From Claveliimonas monacensis (lineage in GTDB: Bacteria; Bacillota; Clostridia; Lachnospirales; Lachnospiraceae), in assembly GCF_014982975.1 (NCBI RefSeq), contig NZ_JADCKL010000001.1, forward strand, positions 576,969 through 640,968: DNA of 64,000 bases, in the 5' to 3' direction. The notes under the pieces were generated by a model that was given only the letters and a program-made list of their open reading frames with translations, ran no database searches and was not told where the DNA came from. The position numbers were made by a program, and so were the translations under genes. Positions 59,194 to 64,000 of the stretch are shown here, piece after piece; position 1 is the stretch's first letter; the number at the start of each line of letters is the position of its first letter.

Positions 59194-60451
59194 TGCTTCC
59201 TCCTAAGTGAATCGTCTTTTCTACGTGGAAATCCGTGGCCGGGAAAAACTCTCCAAAGCCCGCATCCCTGAAGCTGATCTTACAGGTGTACTCATCCAGG
59301 AACATGACCTCTATGGTGAGCCGCAGGGCATAGTCCTTCCTCTCCGGAAGTCCGGCAAGAGAGACCGTCTCGGCCTGGAGCTCGCCGCTCCCCAGAGACT
59401 CAATATGTATCTCAATATCAGAGGTATCCTCCAGAAGCACATCCCACTGTCCGTCCGCCTCATACCAGTGAGATCCCCACTGGACGATGGGATACCAGCC
59501 TTCTTTGCCGCCCACACGCATACGCAGACAGATCTGGTCTGTCATCTTTGTATTATCCAGATAAATGGGGCTGTCCTCGTAATCCCTGCATTTTCTGTAG
59601 GCTGTATAGCAGGCTCCCCGGCTGTACAGATTGTTTCCGAGGAAAGCCCTGCGGCCATTGCAGAGCACCTTCAGGGAGGCGGGGTACCAGTTGTTCTCAA
59701 ACCCTTCCCCTGTCAGATAGACAGAGGAGACCACCTTCTTGTCAAACACACTCTGGATAAAAGACTTAAATCTCTCGTCCGCGTCTTTCGCCTTATCTAC
59801 ATTCAGCACGGGGTAGACAGCCGCCAGCTCCTTCATATGAGCGTTTGCCACCTCATCCACAGCCACAAAGAGCTCGTCGCCCCTGCCCCGCAGTTTCCGC
59901 AGGCGCCGCAGCATGTAGGCCCTGATCTCGTTTCTGTCGCAGTAAAAGAGAGCCGCCTCGTACTGCCACAGCTCTTTGGGCTGGTAGAACATGTAGTGAC
60001 AGAAACTCTCCTTGTAGTCCTGCACGTAGACAGACTCCTTGGGCACGCCCACAAACTGTCCCACGCCCTTGAGCATCTTGCTGATATCAATGTCCGTGTA
60101 GGGGACGGAGAAGGTCAGATACTCTATATGACGGAACTGGGCCAGGGCCAGCTGGAAGAATTTGGCCAGCAGCCACACCGCGTCGTGGTTCTTTGCCCCC
60201 ACACGCACCTTCTCCTGCCGTTTTGCCCGCTCAAACAGATCTGTCACTGTGCAGCCCTCATTGACCGTGGCCAGGCGTTTCGCCTCTCGCCCGTACACCC
60301 ACTGTTCTCTGTAATATCCGAGGATCAGCGGTATCTGGTAATTGTCCACTGCCGTCTCCAGTGTCTCCGGCTCACTCTTTTCCTCATCGTAAAAGCTGAT
60401 CTGGCAGTACTGGTCATTCAGTTCAATTCCTAATATGCTTCCGCCTCTCAC
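59168..60451 (-). CDS. DUF5716 family protein (actin/Hsp70-like fold suspected)
   Basis: A 427-residue protein that I recognise as DUF5716-type. The N-terminus LGIELNDQYCQISFYDEE resembles the phosphate-1 hairpin of ASKHA ATPases, and VVSSVYLTGEGFENNWYP near residue 235 resembles the adenosine loop. The C-terminal 100 residues are strand-rich (DTSDIEIHIESLGSGEL). ATPase function is unproven. The start is GTG at 60451 with AAGGAGG nine nt upstream. It lies 14 nt after the DUF5717 gene. Confidence 0.75.
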   Translation of the reverse strand: MRGGSILGIELNDQYCQISFYDEEKSEPETLETAVDNYQIPLILGYYREQWVYGREAKRLATVNEGCTVTDLFERAKRQEKVRVGAKNHDAVWLLAKFFQLALAQFRHIEYLTFSVPYTDIDISKMLKGVGQFVGVPKESVYVQDYKESFCHYMFYQPKELWQYEAALFYCDRNEIRAYMLRRLRKLRGRGDELFVAVDEVANAHMKELAAVYPVLNVDKAKDADERFKSFIQSVFDKKVVSSVYLTGEGFENNWYPASLKVLCNGRRAFLGNNLYSRGACYTAYRKCRDYEDSPIYLDNTKMTDQICLRMRVGGKEGWYPIVQWGSHWYEADGQWDVLLEDTSDIEIHIESLGSGELQAETVSLAGLPERKDYALRLTIEVMFLDEYTCKISFRDAGFGEFFPATDFHVEKTIHLGGSNGQFNSLS

Positions 60452-60465
60452 AGAAAAATTCCTCC

Positions 60466-63400
60466 TTAATACTTCTCAAAGATCTGCTCAGCCAGATAAA
60501 GTTCCTGCTGGTAGGCCCTCATGGCAGCCTCACGCTCCTCCGGCTTCATGGATGACATGGCGTTCAGCCTGCCGTACCGGCCAATGGGAGGCACATCCCT
60601 CGTCTGTTCCAGCACATGTTCCTCCTGGCTGGCTGTCTTCTTCCCCTGGGACTCCTGGAAGTAGTAGCGCACCAGGTCTCCCTTATAGAGAATAAAATCT
60701 TTCACGTAAATGTTTTCATACATGGGAGTCAGGCTCTCGCTCTGGTATCCCAGATCATCCACTCCGTCCTGGCGCATCTTATATACAATGCGCACCTTTC
60801 CTCCTCTGGAGGCCCGGTATTCCACCATCGTCCTGTCGTAGAGCTGCGCCTCGCGCAGCCAGCTCTCCGGGTATTTCAGGTAGAAGGGGAAGATGATCTG
60901 CTTCTCGCAGAGTTCTCCCAGCACGCCGTGGAGCACTTCCTCCACCTCGTGGCCGTACTCCCTGTCGGAGTAATACCGCAGCAGGGCGATCTTGCATATA
61001 TCTGCCAGACCCTCCTCCTGGCGGCGCTCGTTGACAATGATCTCAAAAATGGTATGGCCCGTCCTGCGCCCTCTCACCATGTACTCTCTGGAGACGTAGG
61101 CCAGATAAGCCTGCTTCAGCCGGAAGTAAGCGTTTCCTCCCAGATAGTACTCGATAAAGATCTCCTCTTCGTCAAACATATCTTCCGAGAACAGCATCTG
61201 GGTGATGATCCTCTCTCCCAGCTTCCCGGTCTGGACGCCATATTCTTTGGCCGTCTTCCACAGCTGCTTCATATCCTTTGTGGCGCCGCAGTAGAAGTTA
61301 GACAGATAGGTCAGTGTCACCCTGTCGTACTGCTGCCGCTTGAACATCTCAAAACACAGGTAGAGCAGGAAGTCATCCTCCTCGTAGTTGTCCTCCCGGA
61401 TCCTCCTGCTGCACAGCTGGAACACTTCCTTCTCGTCGAAATCATCGATATCCTTTATATGAAGATTGTCGAATGTCACTTCCTCTTTGGCGCCGTCGCC
61501 GCCCCAGCTGTTCATGTGGGACATGTACTTTTTGCACATTTCCAGATATCTGGGCTCGTAGAACATCCGCCTTGTCTCGAAGGCAATGGAATCCGTGTAA
61601 TGGCGTCCGTCCATCCCCTCCCAGATGATCCTGGCTTCCTTGTCGTACAGGTAGACGACCGCTCCCTCCTCGCGGTAGGGCACTCTCTGCTTGATCGTGC
61701 CGTCCTTCTCGATGACAAGCACACACTTGAGGCCTCTGACTTTTGTCGTCACTTCATAGGCATAGCAGATATCCCGCATAGCCTCCAGCCTCTCCCCGGT
61801 CATCTCCTCCTCGGTGCAGAAGCGCTTGTAAATGATCTTCAGGGACTCGTTGATGTGCCTCTTCACTAGCTGATCCCAGGCGAACTCCACCATCTGCTCC
61901 CGGTAGCTGATATACAGATCGCTTGCATACTGCTCATAGGTGATCAGATTGGCGTAGAGGAGGGCCGCCTTTTTGTAGTCCAGATTGTTCCCGTGCATAA
62001 AATACAGGAAGATGGATCTGGGCAGGGCCTCCCTGACTCTGTCCTCCTCTATGGTCTCCATATAGTACTCATAGAGCTGGGCAATCTTCAGCTCCGCGTC
62101 CACCGCTCTCTGGTACCACACAAAATACCTCTGCTGCATCTTATTTCCCTTGATGAGAAGGGTACAGATGGTGTTCAGGATCATGGGTTCCTTGTACATA
62201 TCGTAAATCTGCTCCAGTATGTGGAACAGAAGATCGTCATAGTTTTTCTGCTGGCTGGCAAGGTTCGCCGCATAGAGAGCCAGCTCCTTTGTCAGCAGCC
62301 GGTATTTTACGGCGAAATTCAGCACGTGGAGCTCAAATTTTCCCAGCTTCTTCAGGAGATTGGTCCTCTCCACAAAGCACTGGTAGGCAATCTGATAAAA
62401 GAGCACCTGGTTCGTCTCATACCCGTAAAACTGTTGCTCCAGAACCCGGAGCCTGCGGTAGGCATCCCGATACTGGGGGTCCAGCGTCAGGAGCATGAGA
62501 AGCAGCTCACTGGAATCCTGATGACGGAGGTAAGTCTTCCCGATCTCGTCCAGCACTCTCTCCACATGGCTTCCGTTCTTCCTTATGAGGGCTGTCAGGT
62601 ACAGGTAGTAAGCATTAGTGACAGGGTCTTTGCCGATGGCAAAACGGTTGTAATTATAGTTCTCCAATATCCACTTTGCCTCCTCGATCCGCTCCCCTCT
62701 TATATAGACATGGGCCTGAAAAAGCTGCAGCCCGTCATCCAGAGGCGCATACTGGCGCATCCTCTTTGACTTCTCCACAGCGCTGTTTGTCCAGGTGTTC
62801 AGATCGATCCGCCCCGCCTCACAGGCAATGTATTCTTTCAGGATCTGGGCCGCCAGGAACTCGATCTCCCGGCGGTTCTCATCATAATTTCCATTCTGAA
62901 ACACTTCCACATCGTAGGAGAGGGTCTCATAGGGGGTGACAAGATAGATCTTGCCAAAATTCCGCCCTGCGTGGAGGTGGTCCGTGTTCACCACAAACTC
63001 CAGCTCATACACATTTCCCACAAAATCATCCGTGGTGATCTCCGGTCTGGGAACTGTGATAAATCCGCCCTCTGTCTGGATGTGCACGGGCATAAAGCCC
63101 CAGGTGTTCTTGATGACAGTGAAGCTTCCCTTGGTGGCTTCCTTCAGGTCCTCAAAGAGCATACCCTCTCCCTGCAGGGTGAGGAAGATGCACTCTTTCT
63201 GCTTGATCCCCACAAGGAACTCCTCCATAGCCTGCTCATCCAGGGCCCACTTGCGCATATTGTCATAGAGATGGAAGGTCCTGGGATTTTCGTATTTGAG
63301 CACCTCGTAGAACTCCCGGGAGCGGAACAGCCTCTGTGCCTCAGAGAAATCTTTGATGGCAAGTCGCTTGAAATCATCCGTGCTCTGGACTTTCCCGTAA

Positions 63401-63780
63401 GCTGTCATAACATAGGGCTTCTCGATGATAGCCGTGAAAGCCACCTCGTACTCGCCCCCGTTGCAGACGACAGAAAACTTTCCCTGCTCCACATGACCGG
63501 GACGCAGATTTCTTCCATCGTACTCAAACTTCACCGTGACAGGGTTTCCTTCAAAGCCCTGTTCCACACAGCGCATACGAAAAGAAGACGGATATACGAT
63601 CCCCCGGATCGCCCCGTCTGTCTGGCTTCTGATCGTAAAACTTCCACGGTACACTTCCCCCTCACCGATGGTAAGGATCAGGCAGGTCTCGTCGAACACG
63701 ATCTCCGGGCCTGCTGTCTGAAAGTCCCCTTTTGAAAATTTTTTAATTTTATTCTTCAAGCCTTCCACCTCTTCTTGCAT
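60466..63780 (-). CDS. DUF5717 family large protein
   Basis: A protein of up to 1104 residues. Residues 20-120 look like an Ig-like beta sandwich (GEGEVYRGSFTIRSQTDGAI, VTVKFEYDG, GEYEVAFTAIIEKPYVM), and a similar segment recurs near 230-290. From about 300 to 700 it is helical and repeat-like (ALYAANLASQQKNYDDLLFH). The C-terminal part is mixed and Tyr/Arg-rich. No signal peptide or membrane helix is seen, so it is probably cytoplasmic. The ATG at 63780 has no good ribosome binding site. TTG at 63759, preceded by AGAGGTGG, is an alternative start. It opens a three-gene operon with DUF5716 and a TPR-like protein. Function unknown. Confidence 0.8.
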   Translation of the reverse strand: MQEEVEGLKNKIKKFSKGDFQTAGPEIVFDETCLILTIGEGEVYRGSFTIRSQTDGAIRGIVYPSSFRMRCVEQGFEGNPVTVKFEYDGRNLRPGHVEQGKFSVVCNGGEYEVAFTAIIEKPYVMTAYGKVQSTDDFKRLAIKDFSEAQRLFRSREFYEVLKYENPRTFHLYDNMRKWALDEQAMEEFLVGIKQKECIFLTLQGEGMLFEDLKEATKGSFTVIKNTWGFMPVHIQTEGGFITVPRPEITTDDFVGNVYELEFVVNTDHLHAGRNFGKIYLVTPYETLSYDVEVFQNGNYDENRREIEFLAAQILKEYIACEAGRIDLNTWTNSAVEKSKRMRQYAPLDDGLQLFQAHVYIRGERIEEAKWILENYNYNRFAIGKDPVTNAYYLYLTALIRKNGSHVERVLDEIGKTYLRHQDSSELLLMLLTLDPQYRDAYRRLRVLEQQFYGYETNQVLFYQIAYQCFVERTNLLKKLGKFELHVLNFAVKYRLLTKELALYAANLASQQKNYDDLLFHILEQIYDMYKEPMILNTICTLLIKGNKMQQRYFVWYQRAVDAELKIAQLYEYYMETIEEDRVREALPRSIFLYFMHGNNLDYKKAALLYANLITYEQYASDLYISYREQMVEFAWDQLVKRHINESLKIIYKRFCTEEEMTGERLEAMRDICYAYEVTTKVRGLKCVLVIEKDGTIKQRVPYREEGAVVYLYDKEARIIWEGMDGRHYTDSIAFETRRMFYEPRYLEMCKKYMSHMNSWGGDGAKEEVTFDNLHIKDIDDFDEKEVFQLCSRRIREDNYEEDDFLLYLCFEMFKRQQYDRVTLTYLSNFYCGATKDMKQLWKTAKEYGVQTGKLGERIITQMLFSEDMFDEEEIFIEYYLGGNAYFRLKQAYLAYVSREYMVRGRRTGHTIFEIIVNERRQEEGLADICKIALLRYYSDREYGHEVEEVLHGVLGELCEKQIIFPFYLKYPESWLREAQLYDRTMVEYRASRGGKVRIVYKMRQDGVDDLGYQSESLTPMYENIYVKDFILYKGDLVRYYFQESQGKKTASQEEHVLEQTRDVPPIGRYGRLNAMSSMKPEEREAAMRAYQQELYLAEQIFEKY

Positions 63781-63806
63781 CGCTTTTATTAGACATACTA
63801 TAATAG

Positions 63807-63836
63807 ATTATATCATTACTGCAATCATAATAGCAA
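63807..63836 (-). promoter_or_regulatory. Promoter of the DUF5717 operon
   Basis: The minus-strand -35 box TTGCTA (63831-63836) and a perfect -10 box TATAAT (63807-63812) are 18 bp apart, about 27 nt before the first ATG. Confidence 0.6.
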
Positions 63837-63840
63837 TGCC

Positions 63841-64000
63841 GTAATCTGAAAATGTAGAAGAATATACGAGAAAGGTAGTGTCAAATAAGTTATGAAAAAG
63901 CGAAGCCTAAAAAATAGGCTCCGATTGAACCTTGAAAATCGCAGATATGAAGTTTGATGGCAGCTCACGCCACCCTTGACAGCACACAAAAGCAATGCTC
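63841..64000. other. Non-coding edge of the window
   Basis: No supported gene. A small hairpin AGCCTA/TAGGCT (63904-63920) with an A-rich loop is the only structure noted. Confidence 0.5.

Overview
The window looks like a chromosome segment of an anaerobic, Gram-positive gut bacterium of the family Lachnospiraceae (Clostridia). The evidence is the selenoprotein glycine reductase operon, strong AGGAGG-type ribosome binding sites, Firmicutes-type gene order (DUF512 radical SAM protein, der, plsY, gpsA), a clostridial DUF1292 protein, DUF5716/DUF5717/DUF5662 genes, and a giant cell-wall protein built of Cna_B and FctA-like pilin domains. The genus cannot be fixed from sequence alone. Nearly all genes lie on the minus strand.

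Layout. 1-4722: a small-molecule catabolic cluster (shikimate dehydrogenase homologue cut by the window edge, Old-Yellow-Enzyme flavin/Fe-S reductase, TIM-barrel isomerase/dehydratase-like protein) with a divergent LysR regulator. 4725-5002: a 278-bp palindromic, MITE-like element with 62-bp inverted ends and a terminator. 5005-24531: mostly housekeeping genes (gpsA, plsY, der, DUF512 protein, prs, trpS, luxS, gltX, a UvrD-like helicase) mixed with less ordinary ones: a GH13 glycogen-debranching-like protein that has lost its catalytic motifs, a sirtuin with eroded NAD-binding motifs, and an acetyltransferase fused to a ThrE-type exporter half. 24697-32801: a complete glycine reductase operon (grdX, grdE, grdB, trxB, trxA, grdA, grdC, grdD) with UGA-encoded selenocysteine in GrdA and GrdB, preceded by a glycine riboswitch and terminator. 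32958-38494: purB, purF and a polar amino-acid ABC transporter.

38589-58278 is the most interesting part. An 18.1-kb gene encodes a 6034-residue surface protein (signal peptide, Pro/Gln/Thr-rich stalk, many Cna_B/DUF11-like domains, then about 16 FctA-type isopeptide pilin domains and a C-terminal anchor). It starts 3 nt after a small AP2-domain DNA-binding gene. The only good promoter for this pair (TTGACA-17-TAAAAT) lies in a segment of about 200 bp flanked by 24-nt inverted repeats (57338-57361 and 57564-57587), and a tyrosine recombinase gene ends inside the right-hand repeat. I read this as an invertible-promoter phase switch, shown here in the ON orientation, that controls a giant adhesin. 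Promoter, repeats, recombinase and target are all visible in the sequence; inversion itself is inferred.

58356-64000: a three-gene operon of poorly characterised proteins (DUF5717, DUF5716 with an actin/Hsp70-like appearance, and a TPR-like protein), closed by a strong terminator. No rRNA, tRNA or CRISPR array was recognised.
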